NCBI RefSeq assembly: GCF_002994745.2
Contig: NC_037094.1
Span: 582,001-646,000 of the forward strand
Direction of reading: 5' to 3'
DNA: 64,000 nucleotides
DNA from: Rosa chinensis
Taxonomy: Eukaryota > Streptophyta > Magnoliopsida > Rosales > Rosaceae
Shown here: positions 33,601-48,461 of the stretch, piece by piece
Numbering within the stretch: the first letter of the stretch is position 1
How the letters are laid out: each line of letters begins with the position of its first letter
Notes under the pieces: generated by a model
Told to the model about the DNA's origin: nothing
Database searches by the model: none
Seen by the model: the letters and a program-made list of their open reading frames with translations, nothing else
Made by a program: the position numbers and the translations under genes

Positions 33601-36568
33601 CTCTCTTTATAACCATTTGTAGTTATAAATTTGTGGCATTGCCTCTTCTCTCACCATTATTTCTATCCAAAAAAAGGAGGAAAATTATATAGTATCTTAA
33701 GAGTAATGTTTGTGTGTTTTTTCTCCTGTCAATAGTTATAGCCTTTTCAAATTCGGAACATTTGCCAATTGGAACTTATGTTAGGAAAATCGAAGTGTGA
33801 ATAAATGGAGGTTTCTCAACTTTGTCTAATTGTTTGTTTTTATTCCTGGTTGTTAAGCCTACCGTTTTTGGTCTTTCAATCGTAGGTTAGGTGCAACTCC
33901 TGCAATGGAACTGATGATCACATCTGGTAAAGCAGTACCTAAGTTGCAGCTGGAACATGGATTAGCTGTTGATAGAGTGTATACTGGATCATTCATGACC
34001 TCTCTTGATATGGCAGGTTTGTTGTCTACCACATGGCAACATTGCTTTCTTAATAATATGCAAAGGTCTTGACATTGTTTTTTCAGGTTTTTCCATTTCT
34101 ATCATGAAGGCTGATCAAGCTATTTTACAACGTCTGGATGCTCCAACAAAGGCTCCATATTGGCCTGTCGGCGTGGATGGTCTCTGTTCACAAAAAATGT
34201 TTCTTCTTTATTCGTGCTTACATCAGTTTTGCTATATATTGCCACCATGAAGGTCCAGTAAAAGTAGTGGTAGAACAAGTATATTTCTGTTAATAGTCTA
34301 TGCTTAGGTAAGCAATTGTCCTTGCTTGCAGGCAATCACCCACCTGCAAAGATTCCTGTTCCATTGCCTCCTTCTCATTCAACAAAGATTGATGAGGTAA
34401 GGTCATAAAATTGTTGGATATCTTTTGGACAATCATGGATGGAATAGCTTATAATTGTTCTAATTGAAGACTTGATGCAATCTCTGGTAAAGTTCCTCGA
34501 GTAGATGTTAATGAGGGTGTAGGACCTTAGGATTCTCCTGCTTGATCAACCGTCTTGCATCCTTTGATACTTGTGAGCTGATGTTATTTATCTTGTGCTA
34601 GATAACAATGATAATGTCTGGCCTTTTTGGGTGCACTTCTGTGATGTCCTGACACAGTGTGAATTTTTTATCCCTTTGATTAGCTATTAGGTCGGCCGGC
34701 ACAACTGAATGAACAAGGCCATATTCTCGAGGTGGCTATTGAAGCAGCTGCAAATGCAGTTCAAAACCTCAGGGATGAATTGAATGATTGGGATAGCAAA
34801 GTAGGTGATGGTGATTGTGGGTCAACAGTAAGTCCTAGCTACAATCTTTATTCACTTTCATTCACTTCTTGAGTCATGTTGTGTTTATTCTATATCCTCT
34901 TCTGTCGCTATTCTCTTACCATTTCCTGCTTGCATCAGGAAGTGTCACATGCTAAATCTTATGTTTGCTATGTCAGATGTATAGAGGTGCAGCGGCAATT
35001 TTGGAAGACATGAAGAAGTAAGTTTGATTTTCATTTTTGGAATTTGTACTATTGTTGAAACATTTGTTTTAATTTGGAAGTTATACTATGGTTGAAACAT
35101 TTGTTATCTTGTTCTGCATAATTCTTTTACTGAGAGGAAAATATATGCACATGGTTGACTTATGGTGTTGTGTGGTAACCCCCCCCCCACCCCACCACCA
35201 CAAACACACATTAGAATTTTGTACCTCTTATTACTTTTGACTGCTCATTTTAATATTGAAGATGATGCCAATTATATGGGATAATCACGATGGAAGATGA
35301 TGTAGTGTTACTCAGGTTTGGTGAAAATCATCACTGATGGCAATTAGATGTGGGAAATCTATGCCAAGAGGTATTTGCATCATATTCTGAGAGGGGCCAA
35401 AAACAAAGTATTGGTTACTTAGGATGACAGTAATTTAGGAGGGTAAGCTATTGCAGTGAAAGTGGTGTCTGGGGTGGATTTAAGGCTTTGTCTGGTTGTC
35501 GATTGTTAATCTCTTTTTTCATTCTGTCCTGGGTTAAAGCCTGGGCCATGTGCTGGTTTGTTGCTTTCATATTTTCAACAATTCCATAAGTAGCATAAAG
35601 GATTAACTGTTAATTCTCAGTGATTATAGTCCAAATTAGCTTTTAATCACGGACATATAAATTCTGTATTCCAGTTATCCTCTGAATGATGCAGCAGAAA
35701 CAGTGAACGAAATCGGAGCATCTATTAGAAGAGTTATGGGAGGCACAAGTGGGATCCTGTATTGAACTTCTCCTCTGCTTGAACAAACTTTTTACAATTT
35801 TCTTAAACTTTCAAGTTTAATTTACATTTTTTGATGTTACATCTTTGTATCTGTATTCTTGAAACAGATATACCATATTTTGTAAGGCAGCCTATGCACA
35901 GTTGAAAGCGAGCACCCAATCTGTTGTCACGTCAAAAAATTGTGAGACAATTCCCCTCTAATGTGATAATGATTTCTGTTTAGACTCATTCATTGACTTA
36001 ACATTCTCTTGATCTCTTGATTCAGGGGCCGAAGCACTTGAAGCCTCCATTGCTGCCGTCAGCAAATATGGTGGGGCTAGTGCTGGTTATCGCACATTGT
36101 TAGATGCCCTTATTCCAGCATCAGCAATTCTTCAAGAGGTCATCTATGATCATCGTTTTCTTTTTTCTTCATTGTTGATGTGGTCTGATAACTTGGTACT
36201 CATTATCCATCTGTTTTGACAAACAGAGGTTAAATGCTGGTGATGATCCTGCAACTGCTTTTATCCTCTCATCTGAAGCGGCAGTGGCTGGAGCTGAGTC
36301 AACTAAGCACATGCAGGCACAGGTAAACCTAAAGAATGATCCCAAAATGGGTATTGGTTCATTTTATTATAATCTATAAGTAGCATGGTTGTCGACTGAT
36401 GATGACACTGTTATTCTTATTGATGTGTTTACTATTATGTAGGCTGGGCGTTCAAGCTATGTCTCTGGACAGATACTAGCATCAGTCCCAGACCCCGGTG
36501 CAGTGGCTGCAGCATCGTGGTACAAGGCAGCAGCCTTAGCTGTGAGGAACAAATATCAAGCTCCATGA
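30692..36568 (+). CDS. DHBK: Dihydroxyacetone kinase (triokinase/FMN cyclase-type, DhaK-DhaL fusion)
   Basis: ATP-dependent phosphorylation of dihydroxyacetone (and glyceraldehyde) to the triose phosphate; animal homologues also act as FMN cyclase. Twenty exons: 30692-30731, 30909-30982, 31106-31169, 31368-31480, 31591-31638, 31854-31925, 32026-32115, 32427-32600, 32875-32958, 33299-33354, 33886-34016, 34087-34179, 34332-34396, 34684-34827, 34977-35017, 35675-35758, 35868-35941, 36026-36138, 36227-36322, 36443-36568. All joins keep frame; 593 residues, the normal length. The DhaK domain has [25 protein letters not shown] and GLGIHGEPG, whose His (about 226) is the covalent substrate-binding residue in this family. 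The DhaL domain (from about 375) has the Mg-ATP loop [10 protein letters not shown] (near 407-416), VMGGTSG and [10 protein letters not shown]. No transit peptide is seen; cytosolic location is inferred. Confidence 0.96.
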
Positions 36569-37133
36569 ATGAAAGACCGATCCATTACATTAGTTCTTGT
36601 TGCAATTCTGCAATTTTTAGCTGCAGAGACAACAAAGTGATTTTTGTTCATAATTTGGCACCACTACTAACAGGCTTTCCGCTTATGCTTTTCGTGCATA
36701 ATGCTGAGAGAGCGATTTTCATCCTCATACATACAATACATGATATTCCTTTTAGAATACTGTAAATTTCAGATGGTGCATGGAGCGATATCTACGGATA
36801 TGGTTGTAAGATTTTTATGACTCGACTTGGATTATCTTTTTACGAGTTTATCGTTTGAGGCCACTTCAAACTTCATTTATGGTGGTTTTTATTTACCAAC
36901 CTCTTAAACTGAAATTTATGTGATGCAGTCTTTGTTATGAATTGTTAAAATCAACTAATTAAGCAGTCACAATAAATCTACTCAGTTAGGTTAACTTTCA
37001 GTAATCACTAGTATAATATATCGGCGAAAAAAGAAAGATAAGAAACCCCATGTCTTGCTAAATTGAAATTGGTTGCCGTCTATTGGTCGGGACCAAGGTT
37101 TAAAGAATCGTCCATTATAGATAAAGGGCCATT
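36569..37133. other. 3' region of the kinase gene and spacer
   Basis: Likely 3' untranslated region, then AT-rich spacer. The frame 36517-36765 is an out-of-frame shadow across the last exon. Confidence 0.55.
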
Positions 37134-37140
37134 ATAGATA

Positions 37141-38028
37141 AAGGGCTGGGCGTTTGGACCCGAAAGACCGAGGACCCGACCCGAACCGAGGAAAAAAGCC
37201 CGATTCAGTTCGGTTTTCATATAGGAATTTTCGGTTCGGTCTAAAGCCCGACCCGATTTCATATAATCAGTTCGGTTTCGGGCTTCATTTTTTCAGGGCC
37301 CGAAAGCCTGAACCGACCCGAACTGTAGCAGTTGCCACATGTCAGTCCTTGATTGGGTGATATAATAATATGTTAAATAAAAAATAACAAGTTAACAACC
37401 CTAAAACGCTAAAAGTCCTAAAATTGACCTCACTCACCTCAGCCTCCCTCTCTCTCGATGGTATCGAGTCGATACCATCTCAGTCTCAGATTCTCAGCCC
37501 TAGAGTCGAATCAGACCATCAGTCGATTACCATTTACCAATTTCTGAACACAGTGTAAGGCCCAATCTTACCGATCTTTGGAGGGGGAGTGGAGTCTCGG
37601 TTGATAGCCATCTGGCTGATCTGGGTGTGTTTGATTTGGAGCAGAAACTAGAGGAAAGTGGTTGGTGGGATCTCTGTGGATTTTGAGTTTGTGGGTTTGG
37701 AAGAGAAGAAGAAGAAAGTGGAGTATAGATAGAAGAAGTGAAGTACCTCGATCTCAGTCGATCACCCTTCTCTCTCTCTCTCTCCGTCCCTCGGTCCCTC
37801 CCTCTCAGTCGATCACAGAACTGCAGTTTGGAAAACAGGGAAAACATGCAAATCTTGTCGAACTGGAAATTGGGCCCGAAAAGCCTGAAAGACCGAACCG
37901 GCCCGAATGGGTTCGGTTTCTGTAGGTCTTCATTTCTAAAAAAGCCCGAACAGGCCCGAACCAAAAGTTTCGGTCTCGGTCGCGGTCTTACTGATTTTCG
38001 GGCCCGATCCGACCCGAGCCCAGCCCTA
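37141..38028. mobile_element. hAT-like inverted-repeat element (888 bp)
   Basis: The left end is AAGGGCTGGGCG and the right end in reverse complement is TAGGGCTGGGCT. Further in, both ends are rich in CGGGTCGG / GACCCGACCCGAACCG-type sequence and GGCCCGAAA motifs. ATAGATA flanks both sides (37134-37140 and 38029-38035). No transposase. It sits between the kinase and the calmodulin genes and holds a perfect short palindrome at 37457-37479. Confidence 0.65.
37457..37479. repeat. Perfect 11-bp inverted repeat with 1-nt spacer
   Basis: GATGGTATCGA, G, TCGATACCATC. It lies inside the hAT-like element. Confidence 0.9.
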
Positions 38029-38035
38029 ATAGATA

Positions 38036-38627
38036 TATCGGCACATCCTAATATGTTGACAGATATATCAAAGGAAAAATCAGCAGTATAGTGCTTTTTT
38101 TCGGAAAAGATGATACCTACTCTTGAAAAAAAAGGAAGATATCGACAGTGTATTTAGAGATATTTATAACCTTGGCCGGGACGTAAGGGGACGTAAGATC
38201 AAACCTAGAACTAAAAAAGAAAAGAAGTAAACATTTGTTTACTTGAAAAGGGAAGAATATGAATAGAGGTGAAATTATATTGAAATTGCATAGATATAGG
38301 CTGGATAGCGCGTGAAAAAGACAGATCTGGACATCCGGTGTTGTATGGTCTTGGTCAATCTTCAGCAGAGCAAATCAGACCTTACCTTGTGGGCCCCTAT
38401 ATCCGCGTAAAATACGTACTTCACGCGAGTGATCACACGCCTCTCACAATATTAACGAAGTAGACAGCGCCACAATGACAGAAACGCGTTTTCAGCCGTC
38501 AGATTAGGTTCTGAAGATTTTATTTAACGAGGGGGGGGACTCCGCTTCTTCGAACCAAACTTCATATTTTGATCAAAATAATTTGTTAGTCCACATTTCT
38601 CCTCCAAAAACCAGAGCTGAGAACAAA
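38036..38627. other. Promoter and leader region of the calmodulin-like gene
   Basis: No gene. It contains the likely promoter and 5' leader of the calmodulin-like gene; an ACGCGTTTT-type sequence near 38484 and GGACCT-poor AT-rich DNA. No confident TATA box chosen. Confidence 0.4.
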
Positions 38628-40548
<1,921 letters not shown>

Positions 40549-41225
40549 ATGTATGTTTTGGATTCTGATCATGGTAGGGATTGGTTGTTGGAGAATCAGT
40601 TGTAGTATGTTGGCATTTGGACAAGATGGGATTTGCTTTTCTATTAGGTTGAAGTAACATGGCTTCACTGCAGAATTATGAAATGTTGTGATTGAAATTG
40701 ATAGAATCAATGACAAAAGCAATGGCTTCATAGTTGCTTGTGATATAATGCGTTTGGGTTGTCCAAAACATCTTTTACATTCTATGAATGCCTTTCAATG
40801 AAGCCTAAAGGAGCTCCAAAGCAAAGCTATTTTACAGACCTAATTAAGTTTTTCTAACACAGATTTGTATAGCAAACGTACTTACCAAAATGGATAAACT
40901 GCTCGCCGAAATTATTAACCTCAGTGAATTACTGATACACAAAATGGAAGGGATAAATAAAGAATTATAGAAAGAGAAGTGCACGGTGCACCCAGACTAA
41001 ATTGACTGTAATAAGCAAAAATTCTAACTTTACTGTAGCAGCCATAAGTCTGGGCCTAAACTGTCTGCACTCGATCCCGATATGTTCGGGATGAAGGATG
41101 AGGCCCACCGGGCCTGGGCCTCGCCTTTAATTTTTGAAATGGGAAGGAGAAATTTGTATTTTCCATATTTGTACCTGACTCTGAGAGCGGAGACCGGAGA
41201 CCGGAGAGGGTAGTGAGCGGTGAAA
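40549..41225. other. Spacer between calmodulin-like and acetyltransferase genes
   Basis: 3' untranslated region of the calmodulin-like gene and the short promoter of the next gene. The minus-strand frames here are shadows without domains. Confidence 0.5.
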
Positions 41226-43368
41226 ATGGAGTCGAAGGGAAATGCCCCCCCCAAGATTAAGAATAAGATGAAGCGCAAAGAGGTACAATCAACCCCAATC
41301 TTGTTTGCTCAACTCTCTGAAACAATCCTAAATTCCTGATTGAATTTGCAACTAAATTCTCCATTTCTAGATACTTGAGAAGAAGAAGGCTAGGGATGAA
41401 CTGATAAAGGTAGCTTGTGCGGAGAAAGACCATCTCTCTGCCTTTCATGCCTTTCGCCATTACCAAAGAAACGGTACCGCACTCTCTCACCTCATTTCTT
41501 TTGGAAGTCTTATCAGTTTGTATGACACACTCATGCGCACCGGTTTCGGATTGTTAGTGCAATCAAGTATGAACAATTTGGCAAAAGCATGTGTTTATAT
41601 TGGAAAACCGATTAATGGGTTTATGAATTTTGTAGGCAAGTGATGCGTTTGTGCTCCTTAAACAACTTTTTGTTTGAAACTGAAGTAAAATGGTTGTGGT
41701 CATTTGGATGTTTAGGCTTGTCTGCATGTCTGGAATCAGGAAGGGGGGACAAGCTGTCATCTTCTCTTAAGCAGTACATTCAAAATCTCCTTAAGGTAAT
41801 TCAAGCCCCACTAATAGTTGCTCCAAATTTTTCTCGTTTGCTTTCTTGGGTTCTTCTTCTTTTTGCGTCAATTTAACTTTTTTTTTTTTTTTAATGCACA
41901 GGCTAATATGGAGGGGCCATATGGAACCGAGTGGCCAGTGGAAGAGAAGGTGAAGCGTAGGGAGATGGTTGCATCAGAAGCACGTTATATATTTGTCTAT
42001 GAGGCTTTGGATGCAAGTGCAAGTGAATTGTTGACAGTGTCTGAGCAGGAGAGGACTGAAGCTGGTTGTGTGGAGGGGAGGGGATCCATGCTCGGGTTTG
42101 TGCATTTTCGCTTTGTCATAGAGGAAGATTTGCCTGTTCTTTATGTGTATGAGTTACAACTTGAGCCTCGTGTGCAAGGGAAAGGTCTCGGGAAGTTCCT
42201 AATGCAACTAATTGAGCTAATTGCTCGCAAGGTGCTGAATTCCGTCTCTTCTCCCATTTTATGCTTTTATTTTATAGACATCTCAGTATTATGCAAAATG
42301 GAAAGGTAATGTCCGAGGACTTGATATGATTTTCTAACCTAATTCCTCGTGTTATGCAAAATGCATTTCTTGTCCACCCTCAATTTGATTGTATGAATAT
42401 TCTTCTTCATTAGCACTATACATTGCATCTAGGTAAGGAAATTAATCTTGCACTTGCATCTTATGTAGAATCACATGGGTGCTGTTGTTCTAACTGTTCA
42501 AAAGGCAAACTTGGTAGCGATGAATTTCTATACAAGTAAGCTGAGGTAAACCCTCTTACTTTGAATCCACATCTAATCATATTGAAGGACTTCACATATA
42601 TTAAAACAGTGGGAGAGTTTTCCTCCATGCTTGCTAGCAGGAAAAAAAAGGAGAAAACTATAAGGTCCAATGATTATCCCTAATGTATTATGCTGATTGG
42701 ATTTCTTCTTCTATTAACAGATATATTATCTCAACTATATCACCATCCAAAGTTGATCCATGGGTATGTGGTTATTGCCAAATTAACTACAGTCTGTGTC
42801 ATAAGACCTACATAATTTGTTTAGTACGTCTGAACTAGTTCATTATTGCTGCAGTTAGGAACTCAGAAAAGTTATGAAATTCTTTGCAAATCATTCAGTA
42901 ATGATGCTAAAGCTATATTGGAGGTATGTTTCAAATTAGTGTTTCTGCAATGGTACAGTACTATTACATCAGTTGCTGCCTCATTACATGTTATCCTTGA
43001 TATATGTACAAGCAAATCAGAATAGGCTCGATCATTCTTTCTTTCCTATCTTATAGTTCCAGAGTAGTGGAAACTTTATAGTTCCAGATGTGGGACTGAT
43101 ACTGTGGCAGTGGACAATATATTCAGAAGAGTTCCTTATAGGCTTTCTTTGTTTCCTTATTGATCTTGTTCTTTCAACTCTTATAGTTCCAGATGAGTAA
43201 AAACGATATAATTCCATATGTAGAATGAAGCTGCTGAAGATGATATATTTCCATAAGAGTCACTTCCAGTCATTGTTTCGTTGAGCTTCTCTACACAATT
43301 AGTTTGGCTTATCTTCTTCTTGTATATGTTGGCAGGGCCCAGGACATTGTGAGAAGAGACAGAAATGA
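41226..43368 (+). CDS. NAA40: N-alpha-acetyltransferase 40 (NatD-type GNAT)
   Basis: Acetylates the N-terminal Ser of histones H4 and H2A in characterised NatD enzymes. Eight exons: 41226-41282, 41371-41473, 41716-41795, 41902-42231, 42469-42545, 42721-42763, 42855-42923, 43336-43368; 263 residues with every junction in frame. A basic N-terminus (KNKMKRKEILEKKKAR) precedes the fold. The GNAT core has ARYIFVYE, SMLGFVHFRF, VLYVYELQLEP and the acetyl-CoA loop QGKGLG (about 171-176). It continues with GAVVLTVQKANLVAMNFYTS and LRYIISTISPS. This order and the FYT-LRY segment are typical of NAA40. The last exon codes only ten residues (GPGHCEKRQK) and is the least certain part; a read-through of exon 7 would end differently. 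Nuclear and cytosolic location are inferred from the family. Confidence 0.92.
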
Positions 43369-44351
43369 GGACCCCAATACCATTAGCCAACGTATAAGTC
43401 AATCAGGTTGACCTTCTTGGTTCTTTTAGATTCAAAGTTGCATTATGTCAAACCAAGGATTTTTCTTTGAATTACATAAACTGTACCTATGCATCTATGT
43501 ATGTGTGTATTTCTATCCACAGAGATACTACACAGTACACACATACAGACCTGAATAGGCAGCAACATGTAAATATATGCTGGTAGATATAAATAAGTCC
43601 TTGTGCATATATATAAATTGACAATTTGTGGTTCTTTAAGCTTTCAGATTGATCGGAAATTGGTGAAGCAGAGCTGAAGACGTGGGAATATGGTGTCATT
43701 ATTTGTCCGTTTGCTTGTTTAATGAGGAAAATATTAGAAGCACATTGTATGTTTTAGAGTAATGAAAAAAAAGCGCATTCATGGCAAAGGATGGTTTGTT
43801 AAACATGATCAGTTTTCATTTATCATAGATTTAGTAGTAAACTATCTTTCTCGCAGTTTTTGTTTGTTTAACTTCTATAATTCTAGAAATTGTTATTTGA
43901 TAAAATGCCTGAAAGAGTCCATTCCGAGGCCCTTTGGTTCTTGAAGCTCATTGGTTAAATGATACATAATTAGTAGACCACATATCCCCAAAATCAGAAT
44001 TAAAACCAAATGGTTGAGCCACTAATAGAGAAGCAGATGATCACGATGCAAATTGCTCCACTTAAGCAATTCTCATTGACCCCAGAAAAATGAGGAAAAA
44101 TACTCTTCTAAGAGATCCTGCAGAACTGCAGAAAAATTTCTTTAAAATACAGAGCAAGGCATATTGTCCGTTTTCAAGTTTCAACATAATATTCCGAATT
44201 TATTCAGCGGCGCATAAGCTTTGTCGTCAGCTTCACCGCCAAGCCTATAGAACTGATCCATAAAATTGGTCACTCACATTGAGGCCATCTATCCCAATTT
44301 TCCGTTGTTCATTGAACTTGTCAATTCTCTCAATGCACTACCTAGTAGTTT
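43369..44351. other. Convergent 3' regions of the acetyltransferase and hydrolase genes
   Basis: The + gene and the - gene converge here. The stretch holds their 3' untranslated regions and about 500 bases of spacer without a gene. Confidence 0.5.
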
Positions 44352-47300
44352 TCATATTCTATGATTCAACCAATCTATTATTTGCTTCGAAATAGCTTCT
44401 CGTTCTGGTTCAAAGAGGAGGTCATGCAATAACCCATCATACAATGTGATGGTTTTGTCAGTTGAGGAGGCTTCGTCGTACAGTTTCTGTGTGGCCCCAG
44501 GATCAGTAACAGTGTCAGCTGTGCCATGGAGAACCAGAAAGGGGACTTTCATCTTGCTAAGATTCTGCTGCAAGTAGGATGTGATTCGAAGAATTTCATA
44601 ACCAGTCCTCACACGGATGGCTCCAGTGTACACTAAGGGGTCTGAATACTTGGCAGCCAGCGCTGCAGGGTCCCGAGAAACTGCAATGCCTGTCTTATTT
44701 GCCGCACTGAGTTGATATCTCGGCATCAAAAATGCAATGACTGGAGCAAGTATCTGTCAAGAAAAATGCAAGTCAAACATTGCATTTGAGAACTTATAAC
44801 TCCTCACATATTTTTGAGAAAAAATAAAATTCAGATAGTAGATATGATTCTGACCACAAATATTGGGTGCGAAGGCTGAACCCCAACTGCAGGTGATGTA
44901 AGCACCACACCATCTATGCAGGCCTCAACTTTTGGGTCAAGCATTGCCTGTATCATTTTTGGAATAGTACACGTTATGATTAATTTCCCTGCTAATGAAT
45001 CAGTGACCAAACACAAGACAAGTAAATCATGAATTCATGACTATTCACCACTGCCTATAATCAATACCTTAAGGATAATGGCTGCACCTGTGGAGTGTCC
45101 AAAACAAAAACAAGGTAAGCCAGGATTTTCGGCTACAACCTTTTCAATATATGATTTCTGCATGAAAGAGAGGCAAACACAGATAATTAATATAATTTCA
45201 GCCAAGTTCCTTTATCATTCGGTCAACAAAAATACTCTTCTGATTAAGATATTGTTAATCATCTTCAAAACATACCATATCAGCAACAGCAAAATCAAGA
45301 GAAGGAACATACGCATGAAGCCCATCACTCCCACCATGACCTAGATGAAAAAGAATAAATAATCATCAAAGTGAACAGTTATATAAGAAGAACAAAAACA
45401 TTGAACTATAAATTGAAAAGGATAGAAGTTCATATCAAGGACGGTATAAAATTGATGATACGGTCAATACGGAGCACTAAGTCTTAATATTCTGACAATG
45501 GTAGTTCAGAGAAATGACATGTACAATCGTGTGCAGACTAGATGCCTGTGTTGGCATGCACTTAAAATGCAGGTTCACCATTAAACTTAGTGCAACACTG
45601 TTTGAAATTCACTTCATTGAGGCATCAGACTTTCTTCTTCATTTGAATGTTAAAACATGCATAGCTGGACACAAGCATACATATAATAAGCTTACTTATA
45701 CATAGGAGCTTCACAGGTTTTCGCACCAATGGGCATCCAAATTACTCAGTCCTGCAACATACAAATATATATGCCATGTTGAAGAGACTGATCTCTAGTC
45801 TATGAAACAATATTCAAGAAAAAAGAAGATTTTCTCTAATGCAACGATGATGCTAAAAAAAAAAATTAAGATAAAATTTTTCATAAAATATGGAGATTCT
45901 TTTCTTCATAGAAAAAGATAGAAGTAAACACAGGGACAGATCTTGGAAATATAGAACTCTTTGATGGACTAAGGGAAGGTAGAGACATGGAATGAAGACT
46001 AAGTGAGAAAATTTGAAAATCTTGATTTCAATATAGTTTCCATGGGGAAAAGTTTCAATTTGTCTCCCTCTAAGCTAAAGATGCCAACTTTACACCGGAA
46101 AATGGAAAAATTATCGACTTAACACTACTGTTCTATATGGAATTCAAAATTCTTGTGTAAAGGAGTGATCATTGGGGATAATGTACAGGCATTTGCCACA
46201 AACACTACAAACATGCTCATGCAGGCACATATACAATTACAAGCAACAATAGGTTGTTGATAGAAGAGTCATTAGTACCTTAACTAGTTATCCACTTCCT
46301 AAAAACTTGGATATAAACCTCAAATTGCATCTTCCAGATGATTCCCACGACCAGAAACAGTTGTTATAGAGGCTTAATTCTTATAACCAGATAGACATAC
46401 TTTCATACCCTTATCTAAACAAGGATATAGAAACCAATTGTCCCCAACTTTTTAAGGAAAGGAAACCAGCAAATGCATACAAATTGAAGACCAAGTTCTC
46501 TATGCACACTCACTTGTAGCTAACATTTTGGCGCCAAGATTTATATCACAACAGACAGTATAATATAATTATGAGCATACATTAATAACTTTAGTTCTCC
46601 ACACTTTGGTCCAACAAAAGCATTGTGAAGTATATTTACTTCAAACAAAGAACTGCATCAGAAAGAGTTAAACATGACATACAACTGGTGAAATTGTCGT
46701 TAAATCTCACAGACTCAAGGTAGCATCACAAAAAAAAAAAAAAAAAAAAAAAAAAAACAGAAAGACAATGAGTGTACCTACAACTTACCAATCCAATCCA
46801 TTCCGTAAACCTTGAAACCATTAGCATTCAGCTGCTTTGCAAAACCACTGTATCTGCCACTGTGATATGAAAAAAATATCTTAATAGAAATATCAAGACA
46901 TACGACTCCTCTAGAAATCACATTTCAGTGTGTATTATGTACAAATAACAAACCTGTGTTCATTCAGGCCATGCATAAGAATGACAACACCCCTGCACAT
47001 TGCAAATGATAACTTAGTAACTTAGTACTATAGCAAGATGAGAAAAAGAAATGTCATATACACGTCAAGATAGAATTCAAAGGAACTATGAACAGAAAGG
47101 AAAAACAATGTTATGGTATACATTTGGACTTGATGACCTGGAACATTCACACAGAACCACAAGTAGCGTATTTTATATCTGTGATGTAGCTAAAGGTAGT
47201 CTCAAATAAACAAAGTTTCTCAAACTCCACAAAATATAGATTCTCATTCAGCACTTCACTGTATCAATAATGAACATGAAAATCTGCAGAGAAAATTAAA

Positions 47301-47748
47301 GAAGAACATAGATTCAACCCATCATTTGTCAGGTAAAGCAATGGGCTTCAGTTGTGGTCCATAATAGTAGTTAAACTCCATAGCTGATTGGATACATTAC
47401 AATGTCAAATAGAGGAAGCCAAGAACAGTAAGCAGAGCCAGTCAAACCAATCAAGGAATAATAGAAAGTCCCAATGGCATTGCAATTATATATCATGCAC
47501 TTATCCTTCTCTTTTCCCTCATCAAAGGGATAAGTAGTCAAAAACAGCCAGCAAACTTCTCCCCATGAAAGGGAGAAGTAGTCAAAAACAGCCAGCAAAA
47601 AACTGGTGACTTTACTTGGGTATCACAATCCCAGGGGCACTCGGAATTACAGGACCAATAGCTGCAGAACAGTTTATTCCTTTCAGATATGGTCATAGTT
47701 TCCAAAGTCAGGACCAGGTTCATGAAATAAGGTATATGTTAGAGAGGT

Positions 47749-47796
<48 letters not shown>

Positions 47797-48461
47797 GCTC
47801 AAATTGAGTTGGAAATCCAGTCAACACATTAACAGCATGTTAAGGCGATATAATCAAGAAGATAAAACCAAATTCGATGAGGATTAACACAGATGTCCTA
47901 GTCAAGTCCTAACAATGAAATTGCCACTCCCCTAAATCGAATAAAAAATTCAACCACATTCATTCATTAAACAGAAAAAGATAAAAACAAAAATTCAATC
48001 TCAGTAAAAAAAGAAAAGAAGATGAAATGGGAATTTGACCTGATGTTAACCGAAACGGGAGTCCAGGTTTGGGTGAAAAGAGTTTCCCCTCGGGTGGTGG
48101 CGAAAATCGAAAATTGCCTGACCGAATTCTGATCATCGTCCTGTCTGACTCTCAGCTTCGCCAACGCTCTCCTGGCCGCCACGTCATGATCGAGGGGGGG
48201 CGGCGAGCTGTTGCTGCTGCTCTTCCAGTGCACGATGGTAGCCGGCACGCGCACCACCGGCCCCCTCTGCTTATTCTCGTCCTCGGACAGTTTCTCCGAC
48301 GAGGACAACGGCTTGCGGCCGCGGAAAGGCAGCAGGAGGAGCAGGAAGAAGGCGTTGATCAGCATCATCAGACTCCGCATTGCTCGGAGCGAGAACAAGG
48401 CGCTTATGCGGCCGCTGGCGCCGGAAGTCAAAAGCAGAGACGGCGGGGACGCCGTCGCCAT
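44352..48461 (-). CDS. Alpha/beta hydrolase, plant monoacylglycerol lipase family
   Basis: Serine hydrolase of the monoglyceride lipase/lysophospholipase group, probably releasing fatty acid and glycerol from monoacylglycerol. Seven exons on the minus strand: 48461-48040, 46992-46954, 46859-46789, 45340-45276, 45157-45068, 44947-44855, 44753-44352; 393 residues, all junctions in frame. N-terminal LLLTSGASGRI and a hydrophobic stretch (MLINAFFLLLLLPF) suggest a membrane anchor. The fold has VVILMHGLNEHSGRY (oxyanion region), GMDWIGHGGSDG, nucleophile elbow GHSTG with Ser221, Asp340 in HGTADTVTDP and His370 in GLLHDLLFEPE, a complete catalytic triad. It resembles Arabidopsis At1g73480 more than the soluble members. 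An in-frame ATG at 48686 would add 75 residues. Substrate is inferred from family only. Confidence 0.94.
46731..46757. repeat. Poly-A run in a hydrolase intron
   Basis: About 27 A in a row on +, hence poly-T on the coding strand, about 30 bases from an exon edge (46789). Confidence 0.9.
47749..47797. repeat. Compound TC/TA microsatellite in hydrolase intron 1
   Basis: About 12 TC units followed by about 12 TA units. Confidence 0.9.
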
